From Alitta virens (lineage: Eukaryota; Annelida; Polychaeta; Phyllodocida; Nereididae), in NCBI GenBank assembly GCA_932294295.1, contig OW028579.1:8182370-8246369 (forward strand): a stretch of 64,000 nt of DNA. Direction: 5' to 3'. Every line of letters begins with the position of its first letter. Positions within the stretch are counted from its first letter, which is position 1. The notes beneath the pieces are model-generated. The model saw nothing but the letters and a program-made list of their open reading frames with translations. It did no database searches and was not told the DNA's origin. Position numbers and translations under genes: made by a program. Below are positions 13,301 to 28,053 of this stretch, piece after piece.

Positions 13301-16300
13301 TTAGAAGTGATCAATCTTTGTTTTCTAGGGGCATGCTTGTCTATGATATCCGATAATAAAGTGTTATGAAACCGTAGTTGATCATCTACATCATCAAATA
13401 TCTGAGATACTTGAAAGGGAGCATTTGTGAAGTCATTGTTATGATAAGCTTCATCAAAATGTTTGAAAGACCTATAGTGAATTAGTTTAGGTTCATTGGA
13501 AGGACAAGTAATTTTAGTTGCAGCACTTATATAGTTATGAAAATCACTGATACCTAAGGGTAGGTTGATGGTTTCTGCTACTGATTTAGAACAGTGATGA
13601 TGACATCTAAAAGGGATGGGTTATCTCGACTTTTATAACAAGTTGGTTTCTTCACAATTTGTTTCAAACCATAAGTGTCGCACACCTGTGAAAGGTGGTT
13701 TGGGTTAACCATGAAATTGACATTTAGATCACCTATTATGTACACATATTTACTTTTTTGGAAACTTATTAACTAGTGATCATGAAATCACAGTATTTGA
13801 CTGGTAACTGGTATGTATGCCATGAATATCGCATATGACACTGAAAGATTCTATTCTATTCTATAAATGCAACAAAAATTATTTTGCACTGCTCGTCTGT
13901 CCAAACCTTTGATTTTAATGGCTATCCGACTTTATAGGAAGTTATTATTAACAGTATGATTGTTTGGGTATAGACCCATTTGTACACGAAAGTTCCATAA
14001 CATGAAAATAAAAATGCTTTTCCCCAGTCAGCTATCTACAAAGGAGCCTCTGATGCCTGTTTCTCATACATTGTAGTAATGACACTAGAGACAACATTAA
14101 ATAGAGGGTCCAATCCATTCCAGCATCACAGAGCTTTTCGAGTACATTTCCATTGGGTAGTGCAAGATAGCTCTTCTTTTGCTCTTGTGCTCTCCTTTTG
14201 CCTCTTACACTTTACTCTTTCTTTGCTCCTGAACCTGATATACGCATCCATCAGGTCGCCATGACATCTGTTATCTTTAAAGTCCATATCCTGTGAAGTG
14301 TATGGAGTACTTCCCACTAGGTCTTGTATTTGTGAAGCCAGCTTTGAGTTCGATCGATCAATGGAGCTGCACCGACTTCACTGAAGCAAAACATGTTGAC
14401 ACCAAAGCCACCAAAAAACTTTGGAGTAAAGAGGAAAGAAAAAACGTGAACAATTGTGTTAAATTAGTTCATGAAAAAATGGAAAATCTCTTTGGAACAT
14501 GCGAGTAAAATGACCCTGGCGTACAGTAAAACTTAACAAAAGAGGCTGACTTCGGCCATTCCATAGTCCAAACAAATAACATGACCCTTGCATATAGTGA
14601 AACTTTTTGATAATGGCTCACTGTAGCAACTAGTAGACTCCACCTGAAGCCATAACTATGCAGACCTATCTGCACCCATCACCAGACATACATTAGGATG
14701 GCATAGCCCAACAGGCACACCTCCATACAACACGTCATCTGTAATATCTTTAGAACAAAGCACAAGTCATGTATCATCAGGAATACTGTATATACTATAA
14801 TAGTACACGTATGTGGGATTCATATACAGTGACACTTAATTGCAAGACCACCACCAGTTGTCATATAATCACAGTTGTGACCCCCACTCATTCGTAAGCT
14901 CAGGTGGTCTTAACATTGAGTTATTTTTTTTTATTAATGTTCAAAACATACAAAAGTGTATATTCATCTATTTTTCTGTTTGCATTCCCATTTCGCAGCA
15001 TTTTTGCTGTTGGTCACACTGTGGTACCTCATTGCTAAGTGGAAACACCAAAGTATCAAAGAACAAAATCAATTGAGGCAAACAGCTTCCTGCCTCCTCC
15101 CCATAAGCCAGCATCCTGTCAATAAAAATGAGTGATGGGGATTCAGCGACAGGCCCTGGCATTGGCCATTCTGATTTGTGGGGCATCCATTACAAATATC
15201 CCCTAGCAGTGTGCCAATTACCAATCATGGAAGTCATTCAGAACACCTCCTCAGAAAGCCATAAACCACTCCAAATTGCTAATTATTGTGATTTAAGACA
15301 GTGTTGATAGATTGCCCCACCACCAGGGCACCTTAAACAATGCTCCTTGTTAGCCGTCTTCACTAACAAAGGAGATTTGCTTGGCATTTTCACCTGAATA
15401 AATATGTATCTGTTCATTAACAAACAAATCTGCTCATCACAACCATACTTTTGTTCACTGGAGGAAGTGAATATATATATGAAAAGTATTGATGTTCAAT
15501 GCAGCAATTACAGCATGGTCATAATGACATAATATTTTTCTAAATTAATTTATTAGAGTAATAAATCAGGACACTCCCATCGCCACAAAATCATTGTGCC
15601 TAAACTGTTTGCCAAATTTGTAAAGAGCTCTGGCAAATTGAGCAGTATTTACTAGCATTTAATCTTATCCACACCTTCTGACTTTCTGCAAATCACTTCA
15701 GCTAAAGACACTCTCACTCCACTATTTGGACTTAAGCAGTCTGCGCCGGAATGCCACCGCATTTCTGAAGGACTCTCCTAGACTACCTTCACAGTGCGCC
15801 GAAGCAACTACGTGGCCGCAGTGATCCATCAGGAATTTGGTGACACTGGACTTCTTGTTCATTCATCACCGAAGGGGCCCAAGCTGGAGATGGCTTTCCT
15901 TGATCAGTGTGCTAATGGGCCCCGCTCAACATCCACATCTTAGCTGCGCAGCCTGACAAAAGATCCTCCACAGCCTGATGCATTGATCGAGGTCACCGAA
16001 GACGAGTAAATCTCTCTCGCGGACTGACCACATTTCGCAAGGCCCTTGTTACATGGTTAAGACTGGTTGGTTATGTGGTTGCATTGTCAGCCTGGTTGCT
16101 GCTGATTTACTGCCATGATTTACTACCTGATAACAGTGGTTCTCTAACAATGGGCGCAATAAATAGCTCTCAGATCGGTGGTAATTACAGGCACAGACAT
16201 TGCCTTAGACCTGAATTGCTGTAATGTATGACATCAGCTGATTCCAAATGTTCCTATGGTTATTGTAAATGCACTTAAGATGGTTTACTAGTTGAATGTG

Positions 16301-19300
16301 TTTCAGAAAAAAAAATCTCAGCATTTTCTCTAGTTCATTGCAGTGATCTAAATATGTCATGTCAGCCTTTCACATAAGTTTTGCACCTAAAAATGTAAGT
16401 ATACGGCTAATCCATGACCATGGGACAGTATGGAAGTCTTTAGTATGCATTATGAAAGGCTTCTTTGCAGTGGACGAAACACTATCATCTCAAATGGCAT
16501 ACATCACAATATAGAATGTACAAGAGAAGCCAGGGCACTTTGACCTCTTGGCTGTGTCAGATGTCATAGAGCATCTTGGCTGTAAAAGCTCTGCACTGAG
16601 AGCAATGGACCATATTTGCCAGCCCTTCAAGGACTTATCTTTTGTCTTTTAGTTTGCCATAGAACGTGGTCTTCCTCCTACATGAGCAGCACAATCAAAC
16701 TTACAGAAAAACCCACAATCAAGACTCAAGATCATCTAATACTCAAGATAACCCTGATTTCAAGACCACTTTGAATGTCCCATAATTGATACTTTAGTGG
16801 AGCAATGTTCTAGGATTACAAGGACCCCTATATTAAGACTACTTCAGTGATAGCCTAGGATGGCCTTAATTGTGGTGGTTCGATTGTATTTAGCAGCAAT
16901 AGCAGCAGCTGCATCGGTTGCCTTCTACAGCAGCAGTAGCATCAGCAGCAGCAGCAGCAGCAGCAATGCATTCTTCTGGAATCTGGCCCCTTCTTCATGG
17001 CCATGTATGTTTAAATAGGCCCATTGTTGTTGGTTCTGCTTTGTTGGTTTGCTCCAAGGCAAGTTCCAAGGCAATACCGGTGGAATTGAAAGCAACCAGG
17101 GTCAGATGTCACATCCACACTTGTTTAAGACATCCAGGCAAGAGGAATGGGTATAGGACTCTGCCCTCCTCTGCCATCCCCTCCAGGCAACATTGACATT
17201 ACACTATAGGACTGTACTGCAATGAATGAGTCACTCCCAAGGTTAGGTTTGCCCCCATTTAACCAAATTTACTTCAGCAGCTCCACCGGGAGAGTGCTCT
17301 TCCCAGTCGGTGCTCCAGTACACTGTGCAACTGTGTGTAGCTTTCTCATTTTAAAAAATTTACTGCAATGTGCTTTTATCGAGGAAATATCTACAATATC
17401 AAATTTGCTTTACAGGACGGTTCAGTTCTTTCATCATGAAATGCATCCCGTAATTATTTTTGTCCAGGCTATTTTTAGACAGCTGACCATTTCATTGTCA
17501 AGATAAGAAAAGCTAACATCTGATCATATGTCTATAGTGCTACTGGGTCTAAAGCTTAGCCACTAGCCAGGTTATAATTATGATCAACTGCCGGAGGCAT
17601 ACGTAATAAGGCTTGGAGTCCACACCATGTTACACAGTTACCCCATGGGTCAGGTCTTTTACTTGCCTCTGCATATACACCCGAGTACAAAGCACATCTC
17701 TTCGTTCTTGTTCATCAAGAAGGAAATTTATAGAAAGTCGTAAAACAGTCACAATGTATTTTGAATACTGGATTTTAAACACTTGTATTAGGGAGAGCGT
17801 TGAACCTATGCAGGTTTTTAAAAGCACACAAAAATCTATCTTGGTTTGCATGCTATAACATTACAATTAGAAACGTATGGACAAGATAGTCGTTATATTA
17901 AGATTTAACTGAACTATGGTACATTGTACTTGTTATCATTATAGACGAATCAATTTGGCCGTTGGTCTATAGCATCCTAGCAATAGCCTCCCAGCAAGTA
18001 GCTTCATCCAGGGGACATCAATTCTAACTGGCCAGGATGATTAGCAGGCAGGGTGGAGGGGCAATGGCTAATGTGCTAAATTAGGTGGAGAATCTAAGCT
18101 CTTAATTAAATGCCAACAATAAAGAGTTCATTTAATGACCATGCATTACATGAGAGCTTCGTAGTTCATTACCATGGCTGGAACGTGCAGTCAGACAGGG
18201 ATCTATCAGACTGCCACCCTGTCTATAAGAATCTAGATTGCAATCTACATTGCACTTGATTGCAAGATAAATGATAACACACCCCTGCGCCTGGTCAAAC
18301 GCCTTGAGACATTACGTTCATTAACAGTCAGCGTAATTGCGTTATGCAAATACCCCGCCTTCAAACAAGGGTTTTTATGAACTATTTTCATTTCGCCACA
18401 AGCTCTGACCTTTGCATCTTTGAGTCACTGAGGCACAGCTGGGAGCTGGGACAGTTTGTGATTAAATTTATGACGAATATCGGGCTGATTATAAGCGTAA
18501 AATTTGTATTAATCTAATGAGCATGCGCAGATGATTGCCAAGAAACACTCGCATGATCACCGGAAAATTAATTTGACCTCTTTCTCGCTTTTTGAATAAT
18601 GCTCAAGATTCTCGTTTGAGATTCTCGATTGATTAGCGATGAGTAACCAAGCTCAAAATTACACCTTAGGGAGCAGTTGTTCGAACTGCTCAAATTTAAA
18701 TAACAAAAATTCTGATAAACAACACTTAGAGCATACAAATGTGGGGTCTCTCACGAAGTTTAGTCAAAGTGGCCAAATTACCAAGGCAATGGTTCTAATT
18801 TCATGAATTAGCAAGCAGTAGTCCGACAAACTGCCTCACTACGATTATCGGCGCGCATGCAAATGACAGCAATGTTTCGGTCTAAGCAAGAAGCATACCA
18901 TTGCGAAATGAAACAATTCTAACATTATCAGAGGAGCAAACCAGACCTTTAAAAATCGTTAAGCAAATGCACCAAGAATATTACACTCATGACGTCATCA
19001 CCTAGAGCTCAGATGTTCATGGTGGATATTAGCCCTGTTAGGTCTTGAATGGTTAGTGTAGGGAACGAGATCAGAATACACAGCGTTGCACACCAATACA
19101 GCCCCATGCAATCTCCAAACAGCAATACCCATTGCAATGTGCTCCTGCTTTGTGGGCGGAAGATGTGCTAATATTTTTCCTACTCTCTAGAGCAAGGTCC
19201 CTTTACAGCCTAGAATTCATTAAGCCTGAAGGCTGGATGGGTTTACCAATGTGTCCTAAAAGCCTGTCTCCCCCATGTTGGCACTGGCCCACCATGGCTA

Positions 19301-22300
19301 ATGTGACCTTACACTTTGCCACTAGGTGTCACTAGAGGTAATGGCAGGGCCCTAACAAGACATCAAGGGACTTTATGCAACCTTTGCTGTATTCTACTTC
19401 ACTTAGGTTCAGATTTAACCCACATAAAGGCGTAGATTCGTAACAGAAACCTGTGTAAAAGAGGGATGTATTTTTCACTAACCCGTGACCTTTTTGAAAA
19501 AATTTTCGCAAAGAAAGACTTTACAAGATATGGAATTTCCACATGCAAACGCTTAGGTGAGATTGGAAATACTACTCACCATAGTACGAAGCTAATCAAT
19601 TGGACCCACTTCTATGTGATACTTACTACAATAGAATATAAATGCCTGGCTAGAAATCAAGCCCTTGTCGTTCACATGGTGAAGTCCGTTTTCACACCAC
19701 TCGGCCAACCTACTGATATTCACTTCAAATTTTGCTGTACAGTACAATTGATTGCATACTTTTTGACAGGGGAATGGGAGTTTCTTTTGGAGATGGAAGC
19801 TACAAAAGACAGTCCAGACATTTATTCAGCTGCCTGTCAAATTGGCTGTGGCCTCTCATCATGAAGGATGTCAAATTTAATGTCCAAAATAGACAATCTA
19901 TGACTTCTCACTGACTTCTAATTGAGCAAATCTTGACTTGTTTGCCCAATATTACTGGGATGATTGACACCTCTTCACAACCCAGTGCACCCCATTTAAA
20001 TTATATTGATGACGTCATCAACAAACGCTTCATTTTTGCTTACGTCAAGCACCAAGTTCTTATTGAAAACAGTGGATAAAGGCATAGAGCTTGGATAAAC
20101 ACAGCATAGAGGAGCGCAACTATTATGACCAGAGACAGAGCAGCTCGAGGGGTCTTTGATTTTGGGGTGATCAGCACCATATAGGTGAACTGTTTCAGTA
20201 TTTTATGCTTTGGATCAACTGCATTTATTTATACATTTATGAGTGTGTAAATTTAGTAATGTCCTGGTTTTGGATCACATGACAGAAGGTTTAGTACATA
20301 TTCCGAGACTGGAAAGACTGTATAGGCATGTGTGAATGCCTCATCATCAGTCAATGTGCCTTAATAATTCTGGCCCTGGTTGTGGGTTTCACTGCACTTA
20401 ATAAATCAACGAATCAGCAGCTTTATTTTCAAGATCACATACAAAGTAAGATCATGCAGATTCACAATGAGCCACTTTACTCACAGAAATTGCTAGTTAG
20501 TCTTTTGAAGTGAGAGTGTGGCCTTCAAGTTGGACGAATTGTCCACTACTTTGCTCATTTATCCTCATAAGCGAGTACTGTTACAGACACGCCTCTGCTT
20601 TTTCTACTCTTTATTTTAGTGATTCGGTCATTTTTCTTTTTTGTCTTGTTCCCTCTATTCCAATCACTGCAGCAACAGTGATCACATGACAGCCGTATCA
20701 CGTGACTCGTTGGCCTATCAGTATTCTGCAGCCTGGTCGCAGTAAAACTGGGGCTAATCTGCAGACGTGCAATGTCAGAGTTACGACAATCTGCAGGAGA
20801 CTTGGTTGCTCGTTTATTTGTGGACGAAACGCTCTGGGGCCGAAATGTCGTAAGGGGAAGAGAACGAGCAACCTCCAGTCATTGGGTGGGTGCAAAAACA
20901 GAGAGGAAAATTCAAAGATAAATGCACGCATAGCAAAACGAAACACCAAGAAATTCACAAAAACAGGAGAGAAAACACAAAGAGAAAAGCAACATGTCAA
21001 AAGCAAGCTGGCAATTCATAGCGACAGATCAATTAATTTAAGCGACTGGGACAATTTTAAGCACAAATTAAGAAGGATGGGAGGAAGGAACAGAATTCTT
21101 CTTTTGTGCCACACAGAATTGGATCAAATGGCTTGAAGACCATTCTTCATAACACTCTTCATTGTGTTGTTTCTCTTTTTCTTGCACAGAACAGATATAT
21201 GGTCCATCTATACGTGTATTTTAGATTCTTACAGTCAAACTTGCTTATAACAAGACTAAAGACCCTTTTATTCTCTGCTTATACACAATCATACTTCATT
21301 GCTACATACTATTTGTTGGTACAATATTTATCAGTACTTATAATGTATTTTGTTGGGCAGACCAGGACAGCACTCTGGGACACCTCTTTAAAATGACAGT
21401 AAATTTTCCAAAATAAAGTAAGCCTGATAATGTATTGGTCATTAAAGTCAGACCCCATGGTAAACAAGAATATTCTTTTTCAAAAAAAGAATAGATACCT
21501 GGTGTTGTGTGTAGAATGCCAGCAGCACTAGGCCTACAATGTAAACATTTTAATACATAGGGAAATCCTGCCAAAACTGTTATACTTGCGCTTTCCTAGT
21601 TTTTAGGATTACAGCTATACATGGCACACCATTAGAACGGCAATACAAAGGCGCAACTTACAAACCAAATTTGGTGAAGATCTGACCAGTAGAAGCCGAG
21701 AAAAGTTTGATTATAGTACAAATTCAGGCCTCGCAAAATCACCCTAAAAAATCAGAGCGTTCGTTCGCTTAAATATACCTGGTCTGTCATAGAACATAGT
21801 ATGATAGTTCTATACTTGATAAAGGCCTAGGCCCAGGTATAAAAAAAAAATGAGGTTTATATCGACCCTGAATAAAACGAAACACCCTAGGAGGGTGTAT
21901 CTGTATACCCCAGTCTCTGGAGTAATCTTCAAATGTAGTTTTAGGTCACTTGTCATTCGCGTTTTCTACTTCTAATCCATCAAATTGTTTTGAAAGCTAA
22001 TCCAGCGGTGTCCTCTCAACACATTCTGAATAGGATGAATCGATTGTATACACTACATATATTGAGAAGACTAATACTGATGTTTATATAGCCATAAAGA
22101 ACCCAATATTCAAGTGGTCCGTTAGGGTTCTGCTAATATGCATTTGATACTAGGTGATATCTCCATAACATATTTTTGGATAGCACTATGTGTGTAGGGC
22201 AGTTGGCATATTTAGATAGCACTCCACAGGGACATTGTAGGCATTTCAGAACAGATCATTCCACACACCATCTAAGTGACCAAGCTTTCTGCAATACGGA

Positions 22301-25300
22301 CAACTGTGGCTCAGTGACATAATGTCTACTCCGCAATTCATGGGAGTTTTTTGGTTGTTTTTTCCGGGATACATAAAATTTTATCCAGGTCATGGGTTAA
22401 GCGGGATTTTCAACGGTTCACACCCCAATTCTTAGACCATATTCATACATGAACTCCAAACATCACCAATATTAAGATCAACTACACTGTAGCCTTGATT
22501 AAAATGTAAAGATGTTTTAGAGAAAAGCGGTTCCCAAGTGTGGTCTCAAAACTGTCGAATATTCCACTGAATTTGACAGGGAAGCCGCCCCCCGCACCTT
22601 CAGAAATTCCACATTTAATATGGAAGGTGCAGATTGTGTCGATATGAAGTTGTCCGTCAGTGGCTAAATACTGTATCTCGTTGGATTAAATGCATTGTAA
22701 TCACCGAGTATCTGTCTGTTATTGCATTGGTATATTGATATCTATGTTGTATACTATATTTAGCTTGTCAGATAACGGCGTTGTATGACAGTATTTCCAT
22801 TTCTGATGTTATATGATTTAACTCCCTTCTGCAATGCAAAGTATCCCAATAGTTTGTAAAGTGTGGATGAGGGGTGAGAAAAAAAAGCTCTACAATTCAT
22901 CATCATACAATTTACAGCCAAGCTATTAGGTGGCTCCCCCTTGCAGAATCTAGAAGCAGTTTATTTACAAATACGCCCCCTGGAGAGTTTTGTTGATTTA
23001 TTGCCTAACAACGGTTTGTTTTCAATTACCTCGAGAAAGGATGCGAAGATTCATCATGGAGTGTCAGGGTCCCACTGAGCTAATATCTCAACAAACAGCT
23101 TTTCTCATTATAACTTAGCCCTGTGAGCCTTGAAGAATGAAAATATAATTGAGTAAAGAAAGAAATAAGTCTTTCTCTTGAAAATGGGATTAATTATTGC
23201 TTCGCACTCTCCAACATAATGCGTTAATGTTTACTTTTTGTAAATGAAATATTTCTTTATAAATAGGAAGTAAACTTTTATGTATCAAATGCAATGACAG
23301 GGTACCTTACTGAGAATGTCTACTGCAGTTTGTCCCAAAACTACGTGAACACAAATTTGTTAAATAAGGCACAAGAACAACTTTCTACAATCTGCGATAT
23401 ATTTTGCTATATTTAAATGTTATCAGATCATAATTTAAGTATTTGGCAGGAAATGAGATTTTTCACTAGTAGGCCTACCGGTGAAGATTTTTCATGGATT
23501 ACGACAATATTGTTTATTCGCAATCTCAGCTTGACAAAGTTCGAATTCTACATGTAAAAACTACGTGCCATGACCATGCATGAATATCTCAAAGATATCA
23601 TATTCCAAAATATATGCAACATGATAGGAGTGAACATAAGGAACATTGTTACATGTCCAATGCTTCCAAATACACATCCACCCTCTCACAAAACTTTGAG
23701 TTCTCTCGCGCTGATTAAAGTAAAATGGTTTTTCTTTGAAATCACAGAGACCTGCAATCCCTCACATATCATAACATCCTACATGTGTTCCATAAAGGTT
23801 CTTGTCCATATCATTCTCATTTTCACATTATGTCACCATTTTGATATGAAGATTAAAGAATTTCCGAATCAGCCTTTGCCCACGTACTGCAGCTGTTATC
23901 CTGTATAAAGCAAAATATTATGGTTTACTCAAGGGATCATCTCTGTTCCTCCTAATATTAACATGTACCTCAAGATTAGATTTAAAATATATATTTAAGC
24001 TTATTTGAATTCTCAATCTCTTCCTAAATATAAAGTTGGATCAGGTAACATGATGGCTTGGTAGTTACAGATCAGGTCTGTTTCTGTGTGAATCCTGAGT
24101 TCGTAGTAATTTGTATTCTTCGTCACTTTGAATTAAAATGAACACTGATCCAATGATCTCAGAGCCATTTCAGTTACATAACATATATTTATTCCCTGGC
24201 CTTGGTTGTTTTCAATATGAACTATTTAGGTCTTATAAAAACAGTCTAAGGGTATATTATCTATATTACTAATTCAAGTTTTGAAAAACTGAAACATTTC
24301 AGGTTTTTTTTATGTATTTGCAAAGAAGTCTTATTAGAAGGCAGAGCCGTTTACATGTGCATGGAATTTGGAAACTTAAAAGGAGGTTACACGATTTCCA
24401 ACCCTCTATTGCAGTGGTGCTAACCTTCTAAAATTTTAAACACTCTGGCAGGCAGTTGAACGGAAACTGCAAGCTCAAGAGAGTCAGATTATGTCAGGAG
24501 TGATGTTAGACTGCGTTGCAACGAGTATCCCCTTGTGACGTTTTGTAATTATGCAATAAAACTTAATCAATTGCGGCTAATGATACTCATGTAAGCTTTT
24601 AAAATTGAATGAATAACTGTCATGCGAAAATTCTGGAGTTCTGTATTATCACCCAACACCTGCTTCGTTGATGACTCAGCAAAATTATGAATTATTAATT
24701 TTGAATCGCACCCTTCAATTAGACACACTGCCATAAAGAAGAAGGGTATCATGAAAATATTATACATTATACACAAAAACATGTATGTCAGAACATCTAG
24801 TGTAACATGAACATTGTTATGCAGCAATTTCAATTTATGTACAAAAATGTATACTAACATGTTGATTGAAGACATCGGAGATGTTACTACTAGTAGGTGA
24901 TGTCATTCCCAGATTTTCCTTCATGGACGTTAACTCTTTTGGCTGCCAGATGTACTTAACACTGTATATATAATACTTCTAGTAGTTATGACCTTTGTTT
25001 CAAATATTGATTTATTTGTGTTCCAGACTACAGCAACAACAGCAGTATTAAGAGATGTGGGCCCAGGAAGATGGTACGAGTTCCGACTTGCAGCAGTTGG
25101 CATCAATGGAACAAGGGGATTCAGTCCTCCTACTAAAGCATTTAGATTGAGCAAAGGTTGGTGTAGATTACACTTATAGACTCAAACGATTGTCAGTTAA
25201 GGTTAATAGCATAAGTTTTGGAAGATGCTGTAAGATTGGAATCATCCTACTAAATATTGTATACCGTTCAGATGTTTGAAAACTATATATGACCAGGAAG

Positions 25301-28022
25301 TCTCGGTTTAGGCATTATATTTGTATCTTTTTAAGAATAAAAAAAATAACGTGGTTATCGCTGTACGGATAAATTCACATAAAATTGTTAACTATCACGA
25401 TTTGCGAATTGGTAGATATTCATATCAACTGGCATCTACAATATATAATAGCGTAAGGCTGGAGGGGACTCTTTACTTCGGAATTTTTTGTAACAAAAGG
25501 CTCAGAAACCATTGGGTTTTGGATCTGTTAAACATACCCACTGCATTAATGAATGAAGATTTCCTCCTTTATTTGATGATTTTAATGAGACCTATCCACA
25601 CACTGTAAAAACTCTGCAAGAGAAGCTGCATGCATTATCTAGATCACTGTGTCATATGACAGGCAGCAGCGGTGCAAGACTGGACTGTGAGTCTGTGTTC
25701 TGACCACTTAAATGCCCTTATTCTAAAGTAAACTAAAGAAGTCAGTAAATTTTTTTGTTTTGTTTTAGTTTTATTAACTTCCACGATTAGCAAATAAGGT
25801 AGATATTCATATCAATTAGAAGATAATGCCCGTAGGGGAGGGAGAAATTATACATACATAGAGCATATACAGCGCTCAATGAAAGTATTTGAACACCTAA
25901 TTTATTTCATAAAAGTATCTAGACTCTTGCACCTACTTCGCTCATTAAATACAAATGCCTCAGGAGCCTCAATAAAGACCCCATATTCACATTTTGAATC
26001 TGTTCTATATCAATGGACATATATAATACCAGAGAGAATCTCATTCTAAAACACTCACTTTAAACAGCCATCATGTCTCATAGCACACATCTTGCACATG
26101 GGAGCACCATCTAGGCCCATTGGCTTACCCAATAGTAAAATTTACACTGTCTTAACAGCTGTTAAAGGGGGTGGGGACACTTAGTACCAAATGACCATTT
26201 GACCATCACAGTGACCACTAGCCACAAGTGACCAGTTTTTAACAAGGCTTGGTGATCGTGGTCATTTCAGGTTTTTGCAGCAGCTACAGATTGCTGACCA
26301 GTCCAAGGCGCAGCTTGAAGTCTCGGGGGTAAGATTAGCAGTGTTAGGCTCATCCAGACTGGATGCAAACTGCATACAAATGGTTCATAACTACTTGGCT
26401 AACTAGTTCAAAAAGCTGAGCTAATTATAGGCCACTAGGAAAAATGTCACCTTAGTTTTTCACCCCCCTACTTACCCAAGATCTCCCCTGCTTTTGAAGG
26501 TGAGAAAAGGTCACTGCAACGCAGACCCCAAACTCCACCCCATGGCCATCAAAGGGTTAAACGAAATGCACTTGCTGCCAAAGGTCATCAACTGGGGTTC
26601 AGGTGCACAAGTGGCACTGATGAAGGTCATCAGTCTACCGTCCAAAGAAGCACAGAAGAGCCTTACTTACTACAAAATGGTAAAAAGGTGTTGGGTAATT
26701 CCCCCACTGTTTTCTGCGGTAACAAAAAGCAGTTGGTCATTACACTGTATCCTTTATCATGTATAATGGCACTCCAAACTTAAAATACCATCCAATATCT
26801 AAACGACCTTCATTTAAAGAATTATTTGGTCCTAAAATGTATCAAAACTTCCAGAACTACAATGTATAGCCACTTCAGTGACAGGTCGAAACTTGACATG
26901 CATTTCAGAATCGATCCCTAGTAGCTCTTGTGCATTGAACTAAATGCTCTTTACCAAAGGCACATTGTGTTGAATGCATGTGATTTTAACAGGTGGTATT
27001 GGATAGTGATCCAGATCTTATCATGTAAAACAAGAGCCTGATGTCATGATATTCCCGCTGGTTTCATGACAACACCACATGGTGTGAATTTAGCACATCT
27101 GATGTTCTATTACTGAACCACTAAATGCTACAGGAATAGCCCCAGTGTTGCCGAGTGGTCATTTGGCCAGTATTGGTCATCTCAATGCAGCTGCTCCCAA
27201 TGTGCCCCCCAATTCCAGCAGTGGTCAACCAGATGGCGGCATTGCGTGGAGCTGCACTCAATCCGAGTGGCTTTCCAGAACGCCTATCTGCTCCTATTAG
27301 ACGGATTCTGATCACACAGGCTGCCTTGCTAATCTAGCCCTCTGGGGCTGTTCGGTGCAGGATGCAAGAAACGCCCTGCACACAATTGGAAAGCACCAAA
27401 CGGGGTAAACAGCAAAACCCTAGTGCTGCAGGCATAGGAAAGATTTACAGAGAAACAGGCTAACACTTGCTGTCAGCTGAATATCAGTCATAGGCCTAAT
27501 TTCTATTGAGTAAAATAGGTTTCTATAACCACAACAGGTTTTCCTTAATCCAAACTTGAGAGACCCAAAAATTGTTGAGCAGAAATTATTTCCAAATACA
27601 GACGGCAGGCATAATGATGAGATGATAAGGCTTGGTGTCCACAACCTCTTATTTACTGTGAGAGTCGTGGCTTTTACTTGCCCCGGTATATAGTCCATAT
27701 AAATAACAAGAAAATCTCTCTTTAAAAAAGAGACCTGTATCAGAATTGGTTAACGTAAACTAGAACTGCAAATAAAAATAAAAATGAATTGAACTATTTT
27801 GTACAGACTAAAGGGTACTAGTTGTAACAGATACTGACAAGGTATCATGTCAAAATATTACAATCAATTAGTATAGTTCATATAAATTCATGTCTTTGTC
27901 TTTATTGCTGAATGTGCTATAATATGTACTTTTCCATAGATCCTCGCTACTCTTGCCTAGCTACCCACAACTGTCTGCAAATTGACCACTTGCGCCATCT
28001 ATAGTATGTAAGTCATACTATG

Positions 28023-28053
<31 letters not shown>

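Larger units (their letters stand above)
5054..25026 (+). other. About 20-kb intron inside FN3-1
   Basis: This very long phase-0 intron separates the two halves of the first FN3 domain. It contains a 12-bp minisatellite (10025-10116), a LINE relic (11228-13760), a TACAGT-type inverted-repeat element (16702-16888), a CAG-rich microsatellite, a SINE fragment (about 17606-17700) and a dispersed repeat (21556-21760). The remaining sequence holds only short chance ORFs with no recognisable motif. I see no convincing nested gene, but cannot exclude small non-coding RNAs. Confidence 0.75.

Noticed and set aside
19466..19864. 132-codon + strand open frame
   Set aside because: No domain, no conserved pattern and no fitting splice sites; likely chance in the large intron.
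20702..21136. 144-codon + strand open frame
   Set aside because: Basic low-complexity composition, an equally open - strand shadow and no motif or splice context. Some of it (near the GGGGCCGAAATGTCG stretch) looks like repeat-derived sequence, but I cannot name the repeat.
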